46,790 nucleotides of DNA from Clostridia bacterium. Lineage in GTDB: Bacteria; Bacillota; Clostridia; TANB77; CAG-508. Below the pieces are notes generated by a model that saw only the letters and a list, made by a program, of their open reading frames with translations, was not told where the DNA came from and searched no databases. Location: assembly GCA_017410505.1 (NCBI GenBank), contig JAFQQR010000001.1, forward strand, positions 1 through 46,790. Direction: 5' to 3'. Shown one piece after another: positions 1 to 8,135 of the stretch. How positions within the stretch are numbered: the first letter of the stretch is position 1; each line of letters begins with the position of its first letter. The translations under genes and the position numbers were made by a program.

Positions 1-27
1 AAATCCTAATTTGAAAAATTAGGATTT
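1..27. terminator. hairpin terminator at window edge
   Basis: Positions 1-12 pair perfectly with 16-27 around a 3-nt loop, and a short T run follows. It probably ends a gene lying before the window. Confidence 0.6.
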
Positions 28-33
28 TTAACA

Positions 34-94
34 CGTCCCCAATTCCCTCTTTTTTCCGTCCTCAATTCCCTTTTTCTTTCGTCCCCAATTCCTT
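34..94. repeat. three tandem 23-bp repeats
   Basis: The 15-mer cgtccccaattccct or a near copy starts at 34, 57 and 80, an exact 23-bp period. The units are separated by T-rich spacers. The C-rich unit contrasts with the AT-rich surroundings. It lies between a terminator and the first gene. Function unknown. Confidence 0.7.
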
Positions 95-167
95 TTTCAT
101 ATTTTTAAGTTTAAATACATAAAAAATAGTAAATACTTAAAAATAATAAAAAAATAGAGGTGAAAAA

Positions 168-1025
168 ATGAAACTAGGATTAGCCTTATCAGGTGGAGGA
201 ATAAGAGGAATAGCACACGCTGGAGTACTAAAAGCTCTAGAAGAGAATAATATAAAAATAGAAGCCATTGGAGGAACAAGCTCTGGAAGTATAATATCAA
301 CACTATATGCAATGGGATATTCACCATATTATATTTACATACTATTTAAAAGATATGCAAAAGAACTAGTTAATCAAAATTCAAAGCCTAGAGTAACAAA
401 TATAGGAAACTTTATGACAAACAAAAAAATACAATTTTCAGGATTTTATTCAGGAGAAGAAATAGAAAAAGCATTTAATAAAATAGCACTAAGAAAAGGC
501 ATAAAAAAAATATCTGACATTAAAATGCCAATTAGCATTCCAGCAGTAGATGTTCAAAATTCAAAAGAATATATTTTTACAAACAATATACCAGAGAAAG
601 CAAAAGATAAGACAAAATATATAACAGATATATCAATAGGAAAAGCAATAAGAGCAAGTAGCAGTTTTCCAGTAGTATTTAGCCCATGTGAGTATAAAGA
701 ACATAAATTTTTAGATGGAGGAATTCTAGATAACATTCCAACTCTAGAAGTAAAAAAACAAGGGATAGACAAAATAATAAGTGTAAATTTTAAAGCAGAT
801 GATATTAATGAAGATAGTAATATAATGGATATAATAATGAGATCTATAGATATAATGGGAAATAAAGTATCAGAAGAAAATTTAAATAGCAGTGACATGG
901 TTTTAACTATCCAAACTGATAAAACAGGATTATTGGAAACAGAAAAATTAGATGACTGTTATAAATATGGATATAGGCAAACAATGAATAATTTAGATAA
1001 AATTATAAATTTAATTAACAATTAA
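168..1025 (+). CDS. patatin-like phospholipase, RssA/YlbK type
   Basis: A predicted serine lipid acyl hydrolase of 285 residues that would act on phospholipids or lysophospholipids at the inner face of the membrane. The sequence shows the glycine-rich oxyanion loop GGGIRG at residues 9-14, the nucleophile elbow GTSSG at 36-40 with Ser38, and the dyad Asp183 in DGG. This is the full patatin core with no signal peptide, as in the bacterial RssA/YlbK group. An AGAGGTG ribosome binding site precedes the ATG. The next gene starts 42 bp downstream on the same strand, so the two may be co-transcribed. The substrate cannot be told from the sequence. Confidence 0.9.
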   Translation: MKLGLALSGGGIRGIAHAGVLKALEENNIKIEAIGGTSSGSIISTLYAMGYSPYYIYILFKRYAKELVNQNSKPRVTNIGNFMTNKKIQFSGFYSGEEIEKAFNKIALRKGIKKISDIKMPISIPAVDVQNSKEYIFTNNIPEKAKDKTKYITDISIGKAIRASSSFPVVFSPCEYKEHKFLDGGILDNIPTLEVKKQGIDKIISVNFKADDINEDSNIMDIIMRSIDIMGNKVSEENLNSSDMVLTIQTDKTGLLETEKLDDCYKYGYRQTMNNLDKIINLINN

Positions 1026-1067
1026 TACTATAAGATGAATATAATATAAAGAAAGAAGAGGGTTGCT

Positions 1068-2196
1068 ATGGAAATAAGATATTTTGATAATAGTGCAACA
1101 ACTAGAATAAAAGAAGAAGTGTTAGAAGAAATGTTTCCATATTTAAGTATGCAGTATGGAAATCCATCATCAATTTATAGTATTGGTAGAAGTGCAAAAA
1201 GAGCAATAGAAGAAGCAAGAAAAAGGGTAGCTTCTTTAATAAATTGTAAGCCAGAAGAAATATATTTTACAAGTTGTGGTTCAGAGAGTGATAATACTGC
1301 ATTAAAGGGAATTGCGTATGCAAATAAAAACAAAGGAAATCATATTATAACGTCAAAAATAGAACATCCAGCAATACTTCATAGCTGTCAAAACTTAGAA
1401 AAGAATGGATTTGATGTAACATATTTAGATGTAGACAAAGATGGAATTATTAATATAGAGTCGTTAAAAAATTCTATTAGAAAAGACACAATTTTAATAA
1501 GTATAATGTTTGCAAATAACGAGATCGGGACAATAGAACCAGTTGAAGAAATAGCAAAAATAGCACATGAAAATAATATAATATTTCATACTGATAGCGT
1601 TCAAGCAGCTCGGAAATATTCCAATAGATGTACAAAAAATGAATATAGATATGTTATCTTTATCAGGGCACAAAATTTATGCACCAAAAGGAGTAGGCGC
1701 TTTATATGTAAAAAAGGGAATTGAATTTGAAAGGTTTATAGATGGAGGACATCAGGAAAAAAATAAAAGAGCTGGAACAGAAAATGTTGCACAAATAGTT
1801 GCTTTAGGAAAAGCTTGTCAAATTGCAGAAAAAAATCTTGTAGAGTATGAAAATAAATTAAGAGAATTGAGAGATTATTGTTTAAAACAGATAAAAGAAA
1901 AAATACCAAACATTCATATTAATGGGACAATGGAAAAAAGGTTGCCCGGAAATTTAAATATAAGTTTTGAAAATATTGAATCAGAAGAATTATTGTTTAA
2001 ATTAGATAGTTTTGGAATTTGTGCTTCAGGAGGGTCAGCATGTTCTTCCGGAAATAATAATCCATCACATGTTTTGACTGCTATTGGAGTTCCAAGTAAT
2101 TTAGCTAAAGGAGCTATACGTTTTACTTTCGGGGATTTTAATACAAAAGAAGATGTGGATTATTTAGTTGAAGTTCTAAAAAAATTGGTAAAATAA
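1068..2196 (+). CDS. NifS/IscS-type cysteine desulfurase, +1 frameshift at CGG
   Basis: A PLP enzyme that takes sulfur from cysteine for Fe-S cluster or tRNA thiolation pathways. It begins MEIRYFDNSATTR, as NifS/IscS proteins do. The PLP lysine lies in LSGHK, about residue 202 after frame correction, and the active cysteine in GGSACSSG. The frame breaks at 1611, where codon 182 is CGG. Skipping that C gives GGA and restores the conserved QAAG-IPID segment, for a 375-residue protein of normal family length. Without the shift, translation stops at 1724 and the catalytic lysine is lost. This is one of six breaks in the window with the same signature, so I read it as a recoded gene. A sequencing or assembly error remains possible. 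No iscU is adjacent. Confidence 0.9.
1611..1613 (+). other. +1 frameshift site, CGG read as C + GGA
   Basis: The in-frame CGG follows GCT. Dropping C1611 gives GGA AAT and continues the NifS frame. The frame change falls exactly on a codon boundary. Confidence 0.75.
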
Positions 2197-2234
2197 AAAA
2201 GAGTACTACTTTTATTAGAAGTAGCACTCTTTTT
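2196..2234 (+). terminator. terminator after the cysteine desulfurase
   Basis: aaaaagagt at 2196-2204 pairs with actcttttt at 2226-2234, with an inner stem 2206-2211/2219-2224. The right arm ends in a T run. Confidence 0.75.
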
Positions 2235-2279
2235 GTGAAAAAATTCATACCGGAAAAACTAGTTACTTGTAACATCTAG

Positions 2280-2855
2280 CTAAGACAAAATACTTGCCAA
2301 ATTTTTTAATAGACTTGATTCTTCTTCTTCCTTTTTTCTTTTTGCATCAGCCAATTCATGAATTTTATCCTGGAGTTCTGAAGCAATTTTGGTTTCAACA
2401 CCTAACCATTCATCGCCTAAGTGAGATAAGATAAACTCATTTGTAATATTGACATCAAATAAATCAGTCAGTATGTCCGGAATTTTAATCTTTCTTGATG
2501 TAGGATTAATACAAGCGTAAAGAAAGAATCCAAATGCCGGTGATTGAGAATACATACTTTTTAAATAAGAGTTTAAAGAATCCTTAAAAGCGAATTGTTT
2601 AAGAGACATCAAGATTTCCTCAATCTTATCATTGTCCTTTCCTGTCAAAGAAAATGATGAGATTACCGCTTTAGTATCACAGTTTTCTGAAGGTATGTAT
2701 TTCACAAAAATACCTCCATTAGTTTCAGAATGCAGGATTTTGACATCAAAATGTCCTAGTTTTTCGTCATTATTTGAAAGTGCTTCAGCAGTCAAATAAA
2801 TCTCAGCATTTACATTTTTCCGACTTGTTACTGCTAATTCAAAAAATTTTTTCAT
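2280..2855 (-). CDS. hypothetical protein, GC-richer orphan
   Basis: A 191-residue soluble protein that I do not recognise. It starts MKKFFELAVTSRKN and has no signal peptide or membrane segment. The C-terminal 35 residues are rich in Lys and Glu and look like a short coiled coil. Codon use differs from the neighbours: CCG for proline occurs twice, and residue 12 is arginine coded by CGG with no useful alternative frame, since a +1 shift there reaches a stop within three codons. It therefore looks recently acquired and is one of only two exceptions to the CGG rule in this window. It has its own promoter and a perfect palindrome just upstream, so it is probably a regulated single-gene unit. 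Confidence 0.65.
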   Translation of the reverse strand: MKKFFELAVTSRKNVNAEIYLTAEALSNNDEKLGHFDVKILHSETNGGIFVKYIPSENCDTKAVISSFSLTGKDNDKIEEILMSLKQFAFKDSLNSYLKSMYSQSPAFGFFLYACINPTSRKIKIPDILTDLFDVNITNEFILSHLGDEWLGVETKIASELQDKIHELADAKRKKEEEESSLLKNLASILS

Positions 2856-2873
2856 AATAAAACCTCCAAAATT

Positions 2874-2950
2874 ATTTGTGAAGTTTTCACAAATTTATTC
2901 AATTATCTAGTTATGTTACATATTATAACATGATTTGCATAAAAAATCAA
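2874..2950 (-). promoter_or_regulatory. SigA-type promoter with palindromic operator
   Basis: On the minus strand, TTGATT (2950-2945) and TATAAT (2927-2922) are separated by 17 nt. Between the -10 box and the start codon lies a perfect 9-bp inverted repeat, atttgtgaa at 2874-2882 and ttcacaaat at 2886-2894, with a 3-nt spacer. This would be a good repressor site in the 5' leader. The repressor is not known. Confidence 0.65.
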
Positions 2951-3003
2951 CAAGTTAGCTATTCAAGTTTCAGCTTTTGCAAAAAACCGAAATTTAAAGT
3001 TAC

Positions 3004-4584
3004 TTAATTTTTAATTGCGGCCATTGCACATTTTATACCATCAACAGAGGCAGACATTATTCCTCCAGCATATCCAGCACCTTCACCACAAGGATAAATT
3101 CCATTAATATTTGAAATTAAATTTTCATCTCTTAGAATTTTTACAGGAGAAGAGCTACGAGTTTCCATTCCTGTTAAAATACTATCTGGGTTAGCAAATC
3201 CATGAAGTTTAGTATCAAAATATTTTATACCTTCTTTTAAAGTTTTAGATACAAACTCAGGCATAATATCATTTAAATTTGATAAAGTATAACCAGGTTT
3301 ATAAGAAGGTTCAATGCTTCCTATAAATTCGGATTTTATATTTTTATCAAAATCTCCAAATTTTTGAACAGGGGCAAAATAATTTGAGCCACCTAAAATA
3401 AAAGCTTTTTCTTCTAGATTTTTTTGAAAATTAATTCCAGACAAAGGATTATTGCTTTCAAAATCTGAAGGTGTTACATTTACTAAAACAGCAGAATTTG
3501 CATTTTTTCCATTTCTTGCAAAATAACTCATTCCATTAGTTACAATGGTATTTTCTTCACTTGAAGAAGGCATAACAATACCACCAGGGCACATACAAAA
3601 AGTATAACAAGAACGACCAGATGTACTATGATAAGCAAGTTTATAATCAGCAGATGGTAATTTTAGTTTTGTTATTGTTCCATATTGAGCTCTATTTATT
3701 TCACTTTGTAAATGTTCAATTCTAACCCCAACTGAAAAGTTTTTAGGTTCTAATAATAAACCTTTTTCATGAATTTTCTGAAAGGTATCTCTTGAACTAT
3801 GTCCTATTGCAAGAATAAGAGTATTTGTATAAATTGTTTCTGTCAAATTTTTATCTAAATTAAGAACAGTAATACTAGAAATGTTATTATTGTTAATTTC
3901 AAAATCTATAAATTTAGTATTAAATAAAAATTTTCCGCCTTTTGAAATAATATATTCTCTCATATTTTTAATAATATTTATTAAATTGTCAGTACCAATA
4001 TGTGGTTTTGTTAAATATAAAATTTGCTCAGGGGCACCAAATTTTACAAATTCTTCTAAAACTTTTTTACAATAAGGAGAATTAATGCCAGTAGTAAGTT
4101 TTCCATCAGAAAAAGTACCAGCACCGCCTTCTCCAAATTGAACATTGGAATGAGTATTTAAAATACCGTTATTTATAAAGTTATCAACAGATTTTTTTCT
4201 ATCTTCAACACACTGTCCTTGTTCTATAATTATTGGTTCATATCCATTTTGAACAAAAGTTAAAGCTGCAAATAAACCACTAGGACCAGCTCCAATAATA
4301 ACAGGTTTAACAGCTTTGTTCATATTTAATTCTATTTTGTTAATTTCAAATTTTTTAATTTTAGATATATTTTTGTATTTCAAGAAATATTCTTCATTTT
4401 TAACAGCAATATCAACACAATATGAATAATGAACATCATCCTTTTTTCTAGCATCTATAGATTTTTTAGAGATATGCCATTCTTTAACATTTTCTTTTTG
4501 CATTTTATATTTTTTAATTATTATATTAAAAACTTCTTCATCAGAAATATCTTCATATATTTTTATATTACTAATTCTTATCAT
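3004..4584 (-). CDS. FAD-dependent dehydrogenase (NAD(FAD)-utilizing)
   Basis: A 526-residue flavoprotein of the broadly conserved uncharacterised NAD(FAD)-dehydrogenase family (COG2509 type). About 90 N-terminal residues precede a Rossmann FAD-binding motif GAGPSG at 98-103. The QFGEGGAGTFSDGKL segment and the C-terminal YPCGEGAGYAGGIMS motif that closes on the flavin are typical of the family. No membrane segment is seen. The substrate is unknown; structural relatives include geranylgeranyl-reductase-like and thiazole-biosynthesis flavoproteins. It has no in-frame CGG codon. The ATG at 4584 is the only convincing start, and the gene is monocistronic. Confidence 0.85.
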   Translation of the reverse strand: MIRISNIKIYEDISDEEVFNIIIKKYKMQKENVKEWHISKKSIDARKKDDVHYSYCVDIAVKNEEYFLKYKNISKIKKFEINKIELNMNKAVKPVIIGAGPSGLFAALTFVQNGYEPIIIEQGQCVEDRKKSVDNFINNGILNTHSNVQFGEGGAGTFSDGKLTTGINSPYCKKVLEEFVKFGAPEQILYLTKPHIGTDNLINIIKNMREYIISKGGKFLFNTKFIDFEINNNNISSITVLNLDKNLTETIYTNTLILAIGHSSRDTFQKIHEKGLLLEPKNFSVGVRIEHLQSEINRAQYGTITKLKLPSADYKLAYHSTSGRSCYTFCMCPGGIVMPSSSEENTIVTNGMSYFARNGKNANSAVLVNVTPSDFESNNPLSGINFQKNLEEKAFILGGSNYFAPVQKFGDFDKNIKSEFIGSIEPSYKPGYTLSNLNDIMPEFVSKTLKEGIKYFDTKLHGFANPDSILTGMETRSSSPVKILRDENLISNINGIYPCGEGAGYAGGIMSASVDGIKCAMAAIKN

Positions 4585-4637
4585 AAAAACTCCTTAAATT
4601 AATTTTTTATATTATATAATTTATTTAAAAATAAGTA

Positions 4638-4662
4638 AAGGGACACTTATCAAGTGTCCCTT
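4638..4662 (-). terminator. terminator downstream of the 4667-4987 gene
   Basis: aagggacactt at 4638-4648 pairs perfectly with 4652-4662 around a 3-nt loop. On the minus strand it is followed by a T-rich tract, fitting the end of the upstream minus-strand gene. Confidence 0.75.
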
Positions 4663-4666
4663 CAGA

Positions 4667-4987
4667 TTAATAATAAGCTTCTAATACCCCTTTGGAATTG
4701 TAAATAAAGATAGTACTAAAAATAATCTTCATCTCGAATCCAGAAGGAATAGGTAGGTCTAAGTTGGTATCAATAGCTATCTTATCAAGTAGCTTATTCC
4801 GCGAGTCACAAGTAGAGATATCTAGGAATCCGTTCATACTGATTATTTTTTTAATTTCCAAAGATAAGATTTTTTCGAACTCAACAAGATGTTGCAAGTT
4901 AGGATTTGTAAATCTGAAGTCTTTAGAGCTTAAAATTTGTGTAGCCCACCAGTTAGCTGCTACTTCATAGTAATTTTCTTGTTTCAT
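4667..4987 (-). CDS. hypothetical small protein
   Basis: A 106-residue soluble protein starting MKQENYYEVAANWWATQIL. I do not recognise the family. It has no signal peptide or membrane segment. An AGGAGG ribosome binding site lies 7-12 nt before the ATG. Base composition is richer in GC than the neighbours, and residue 63 is arginine coded by CGG in a frame that stays open, so this gene is the second exception to the CGG frameshift pattern. With its own promoter and terminator it is a single-gene unit. Its resemblance in organisation to the 2280-2855 gene suggests that both arrived by transfer. Confidence 0.6.
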   Translation of the reverse strand: MKQENYYEVAANWWATQILSSKDFRFTNPNLQHLVEFEKILSLEIKKIISMNGFLDISTCDSRNKLLDKIAIDTNLDLPIPSGFEMKIIFSTIFIYNSKGVLEAYY

Positions 4988-5033
4988 AGAGTATTCCTCC
5001 TTAAATTAAAATTACATTAAAATGTCTAAATAT

Positions 5034-5062
5034 ATTATAACATAAAAAAGCAGGAAAAACAA
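5034..5062 (-). promoter_or_regulatory. putative SigA promoter
   Basis: On the minus strand TTGTTT (5062-5057) and TATAAT (5039-5034) are 17 nt apart, upstream of the 4667-4987 gene. Confidence 0.5.
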
Positions 5063-5238
5063 TATTATGTAAATAACAAATTAATTTACAAAAACGATAG
5101 AAATATTTAAATGAAAATATAGACGAACTTGTGAAATTATGGTATAGTAAAAATAGAAGAAAAAAGGTGTTATGATAAATTATAAAAAATACAAATGAGA
5201 GAAGCACCAATGTAAGTTAATTGGTAGGAGGAAAACTT

Positions 5239-6288
5239 ATGATAGAAGAAAGTAAAAAAGTCAAAGAATTTGAAGACAGGCATAAAAGCGAAATATTTAA
5301 TATGATAGGAGAATTTTCTTCAAAACAATCTGAATTGATATTACAAATTCAAAAATATGGAAAATATATAGATTTGGAAAGCAATTTGCCTAATATTGGA
5401 ATTACACTAAATAATAAATTAGTAGAATTACAACGCCAGTTTCAAGATGCAGGAATATCTATATATTCAAAAGGAGTAGAAGGGCTTAAAGAGGTAGGGG
5501 TTGTTAATTCATCATTGATAGGAGATGCAATTTTATCTGATTTAATAAACTATGTAAGTAAAGGTACTCAAAAATTGGATAACTATAGTAAAGAAATGCT
5601 AAAAGTTTCAAAGAAAAAGGCTAAACAAGTGCAAGGTTTAGAAAAAGCTAGTCCTATTAGAAGTTTTTTTGCAAGAATAAAAAATTTTTTCATACCAGTA
5701 AAACAAGAAGATATATCATATACACAAGAAGAAATAGAATCAATTAATTCGCACCTATCAGATTATAAAGATATTGATAATCAATTATGGAACTACAATT
5801 TAAGGGATAATATTGTGTCTAGTGTAGTAAAAAAAATCAGAGAACGAGGATATGGAGCTAATACAGTACCGGAATTAGTAGAAACCAGTATTGTTCCAGA
5901 TTTAGAAAAATTAGGATTAGCAGATTTGATACCACAATTACAAGAGTCATTAATTGAAGAATACAAAAAAGATTTACCTGAAATGCGTCAGATTAAGGAA
6001 GAAGATTTACATTTATATGTCCCGGATTTCAATAGTACCACACAAAATCACGGAGAAGTAGATACAGAAGAAGTAAATAGACATGAAAAAAGTAAACAGA
6101 TAATAGAAGAAGCAAAAAAAAGTCTAAAGAAAGATGGAGTTTCTATAAGTGATTTTTATTCGATAGATAAAACTGTTGATGCTTCAGATAGACAGTCAGC
6201 AACAAGTGCTATTAGAGAAGAACTACAACCAGATTTAGAAAATAATAAATATAAGACAAAAGAATCTGAAGAGGAGATTTCATTATAG
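5239..6288 (+). CDS. hypothetical acidic, helix-rich protein
   Basis: A 349-residue protein of unknown function. I chose the ATG at 5239 because AGGAGG lies 7 nt upstream of it; an in-frame TTG at 5221 lies upstream of that site. It is rich in Lys and Glu with long predicted helices, has no signal peptide and no clear membrane segment, although a short FFARIKNFFIPV stretch near residue 150 is hydrophobic. The C-terminal third is low-complexity and charged. It is followed after 21 bp by a second small gene with a strong ribosome binding site, so the two form an operon just upstream of spoIIID. No domain recognised. Confidence 0.65.
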   Translation: MIEESKKVKEFEDRHKSEIFNMIGEFSSKQSELILQIQKYGKYIDLESNLPNIGITLNNKLVELQRQFQDAGISIYSKGVEGLKEVGVVNSSLIGDAILSDLINYVSKGTQKLDNYSKEMLKVSKKKAKQVQGLEKASPIRSFFARIKNFFIPVKQEDISYTQEEIESINSHLSDYKDIDNQLWNYNLRDNIVSSVVKKIRERGYGANTVPELVETSIVPDLEKLGLADLIPQLQESLIEEYKKDLPEMRQIKEEDLHLYVPDFNSTTQNHGEVDTEEVNRHEKSKQIIEEAKKSLKKDGVSISDFYSIDKTVDASDRQSATSAIREELQPDLENNKYKTKESEEEISL

Positions 6289-6309
6289 TAATACAAAGGA
6301 GGAATTTAT

Positions 6310-6651
6310 ATGACTACTGAATATCAAAATGCTTTAGCAGAAGTGGATAGGATATTAAGTTTAATGTCAAAAGACATGTTAGACAAAATACCAAATTCAT
6401 TTTTGAAGTTTATAAAACAAAAAAAGTCGAAATCATATATTCCTAATTTGAATATGGAATTATCTTTAAATCAACAAAATTTATTAAAAGAAACACGAGC
6501 AATATTGTCATTAATATATAGAAGTTACTTATGTAATTCGGAAGAAAGTAGAAGATTAAAGATAAATGATAGGATTGAATTAAAAAGTAAACAAATAGAA
6601 TTAAATAAAAAATATAGTTATGAAAATCTTTTAAAAAAAGAGAACAGCTAA
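6310..6651 (+). CDS. hypothetical small helical protein
   Basis: A 113-residue basic, helix-rich protein beginning MTTEYQNALAEVDRILSLM. AAAGGAGG lies 7-8 nt before the ATG. It sits 21 bp after the 5239-6288 gene and 63 bp before the spoIIID start. I recognise no domain. The C-terminal half is rich in Lys and Glu. Confidence 0.6.
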   Translation: MTTEYQNALAEVDRILSLMSKDMLDKIPNSFLKFIKQKKSKSYIPNLNMELSLNQQNLLKETRAILSLIYRSYLCNSEESRRLKINDRIELKSKQIELNKKYSYENLLKKENS

Positions 6652-6662
6652 TGTTCTAATAC

Positions 6663-6708
6663 AGCCCCTATACGAATACAATTAAACAAAAGTATTCGTA
6701 TGGGGGTT
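6663..6708 (+). promoter_or_regulatory. long hairpin covering the spoIIID ribosome binding site
   Basis: Positions 6665-6679 pair with 6692-6706 over 15 bp (one G-T wobble) around a 12-nt loop. The right arm ends in the GGGGG at 6702-6706, which is the only ribosome binding site for the ATG at 6715. The structure could therefore hold back translation on read-through transcripts, or act as a terminator for the upstream operon. Both readings are inference. Confidence 0.55.
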
Positions 6709-6714
6709 TGCTTT

Positions 6715-6954
6715 ATGAAAGGAATATCAATAGATGAACGTGCAGTAGAACTTGCACATTATATAATAGATTCAAAAGATACAGTAAGAGGTGCTGCAAA
6801 AAAATTTGAAATAAGTAAAAGCACAGTACACACGGATGTAACACTCCAGAACGGTAAAAATAAAGGACAAACTATTCCAGAAAGTATTGAAATAAAGAAG
6901 GTTTTCCTAGCAGAGAAAAATCCAGTTGTTAGATTAGGGTTATTGATTAAATAA
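6715..6954 (+). CDS. spoIIID: SpoIIID 5' half, fused to an element-derived tail
   Basis: SpoIIID is the small DNA-binding regulator of mother-cell genes controlled by SigE and SigK. Residues 1-39 of this frame (MKGISIDERAVELAHYII to ISKSTVH) are the SpoIIID N-terminus with its helix-turn-helix, but the sequence leaves the family at codon 39. The remaining 41 codons (6832-6954) are not SpoIIID and belong to the inserted element. The missing C-terminal half is at 25310-25462. Joining the two at the shared CAGTACA core gives 88 residues, close to normal SpoIIID length. The start at 6715 is chosen over 6700 because GGGGG lies 8 nt upstream and family similarity begins there. As it stands, the interrupted gene cannot make normal SpoIIID. 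Confidence 0.85.
   Translation: MKGISIDERAVELAHYIIDSKDTVRGAAKKFEISKSTVHTDVTLQNGKNKGQTIPESIEIKKVFLAEKNPVVRLGLLIK
6806..6855 (+). other. attL, core CAGTACA at 6824-6830
   Basis: The left half-site belongs to spoIIID and the right half-site to the element. The right arm includes gatgtaac and aacggta, which mirror gtaacatc and taccgtt at the other end. The core interrupts the His39 codon. Confidence 0.75.
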
Positions 6955-6968
6955 AATATAAAATTTGG

Positions 6969-6996
6969 TGTCTACTCTTTTGAGTGGACATTTTTT
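6969..6996 (+). terminator. terminator 15 nt after the 6954 stop
   Basis: 6969-6977 pairs with 6982-6990 around TTTT (one G-T wobble), followed by six T. In the excised circle this would be the terminator of the recombinase gene. Confidence 0.75.
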
Positions 6997-7069
6997 GTGA
7001 AAAAGGATATATTGAAAATTTTGTCAAAATATGATATAAATAGTGTAAATAAAAGATTGGAGAATAAAA

Positions 7070-8128
7070 ATGGAAAATAATAAGTTACAAAATGAAATCG
7101 AAGAAAAAAGAAATAGTCTATCAACTGATAGATTGGATATGTCATATGGTGAAATTATAAGCATGTATCAAAATGATGATTTAATTATAAATCCAGAATT
7201 TCAGAGATTATTTAGATGGAATAATTATCAAAAAACCAGATTTGTTGAATCTATATTATTAGGTATCCCTACTCCACCAATATTTGTTGCAGAAGATAAA
7301 GAGGGAAAATGGGAATTAGTTGACGGATTGCAAAGATTATCAACAATAATATCTTTTTTTGGTTTGCTAAAAGGACCATCAGAAGATAAAAATAAATGGA
7401 CTTTAGAAAAAGCACCTTTAATTTCAACACTAGAGGGAATTAATATTGATACTTTACCATTGTTATTTCAAAGAAATATTAAAAGAGCTTATTGTAGAGT
7501 GGAAATAATAAAATGGGATAGTAATATTGATATGAGATATGAATTATTCAATAGATTAAATACTGGAGGTTCAAGTTTAACGGAACAAGAAATAAGAAAC
7601 TGCATTTTTAGAGGAAACGGAAATGAGTTTAATAATTTCATAAGAGAACTCGCAGATATGCCAAAATTTATTGAATTAGCTGATATTAGTAGTAAAAAGA
7701 AAGAAGAGTTATATTTAGATGAATTGGTATTAAGATTTTTATCTTTAAAAGAAGAATATAATTCAATGAATGATAATTTATCTGAACATATGACAAGGTT
7801 TATGGAGGAAGAAACAAAATACCATAATTTATCTTATGAATTTGAGAAACAAAACTTTATTAATATCGTTAGTCTTTTATATAAAATAGGACCGGATGTG
7901 TTTAAAGCAACGAATAAACAATTTTCAAGTGCAATATATGATGGAGTAATGGTTGCAACAAATATGTATTATGAAAAATACAAAGATGATGTAACATCTT
8001 TAAAAAATAAAATTGAATCATTAAAAGAGAATAAAGAATACAAATCTAATATGGGCTCGAATTCGGGAGGAAAAGGAAGGGTTCAAAATAGAATTTCTAT
8101 AGCAATTGACATTTTTGGCAAGGAGTAA
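7070..8128 (+). CDS. DUF262 (ParB/GmrS-like) protein
   Basis: A 352-residue protein with an N-terminal DUF262 domain, a ParB-like nuclease/NTPase fold shared with the GmrSD restriction systems. The signature DGLQR is at residues 85-89, preceded by NPEFQRLFRW and ILLGIPTPPIF, as usual in the family. The C-terminal half is helical and charged. The next gene begins 8 nt downstream and its AAGGAG ribosome binding site overlaps this stop codon, so the two are tightly coupled. DUF262 genes paired with HEPN-type genes are thought to be defence modules. The biochemical activity of this pair is an inference from family membership. Confidence 0.8.
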   Translation: MENNKLQNEIEEKRNSLSTDRLDMSYGEIISMYQNDDLIINPEFQRLFRWNNYQKTRFVESILLGIPTPPIFVAEDKEGKWELVDGLQRLSTIISFFGLLKGPSEDKNKWTLEKAPLISTLEGINIDTLPLLFQRNIKRAYCRVEIIKWDSNIDMRYELFNRLNTGGSSLTEQEIRNCIFRGNGNEFNNFIRELADMPKFIELADISSKKKEELYLDELVLRFLSLKEEYNSMNDNLSEHMTRFMEEETKYHNLSYEFEKQNFINIVSLLYKIGPDVFKATNKQFSSAIYDGVMVATNMYYEKYKDDVTSLKNKIESLKENKEYKSNMGSNSGGKGRVQNRISIAIDIFGKE

Positions 8129-8135
8129 TTTTATT

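Noticed and set aside
1068..2196. Reading the six split genes as pseudogenes or assembly errors
   Set aside because: All six breaks share the same base, codon (CGG), phase and following GGW. They affect genes of core function such as addB, and other low-complexity or homopolymer stretches nearby are intact. Raw reads would settle it.
6700..6954. A complete small regulator gene of 84 residues
   Set aside because: Similarity to SpoIIID stops abruptly at codon 39, and the missing half is at 25310-25462.
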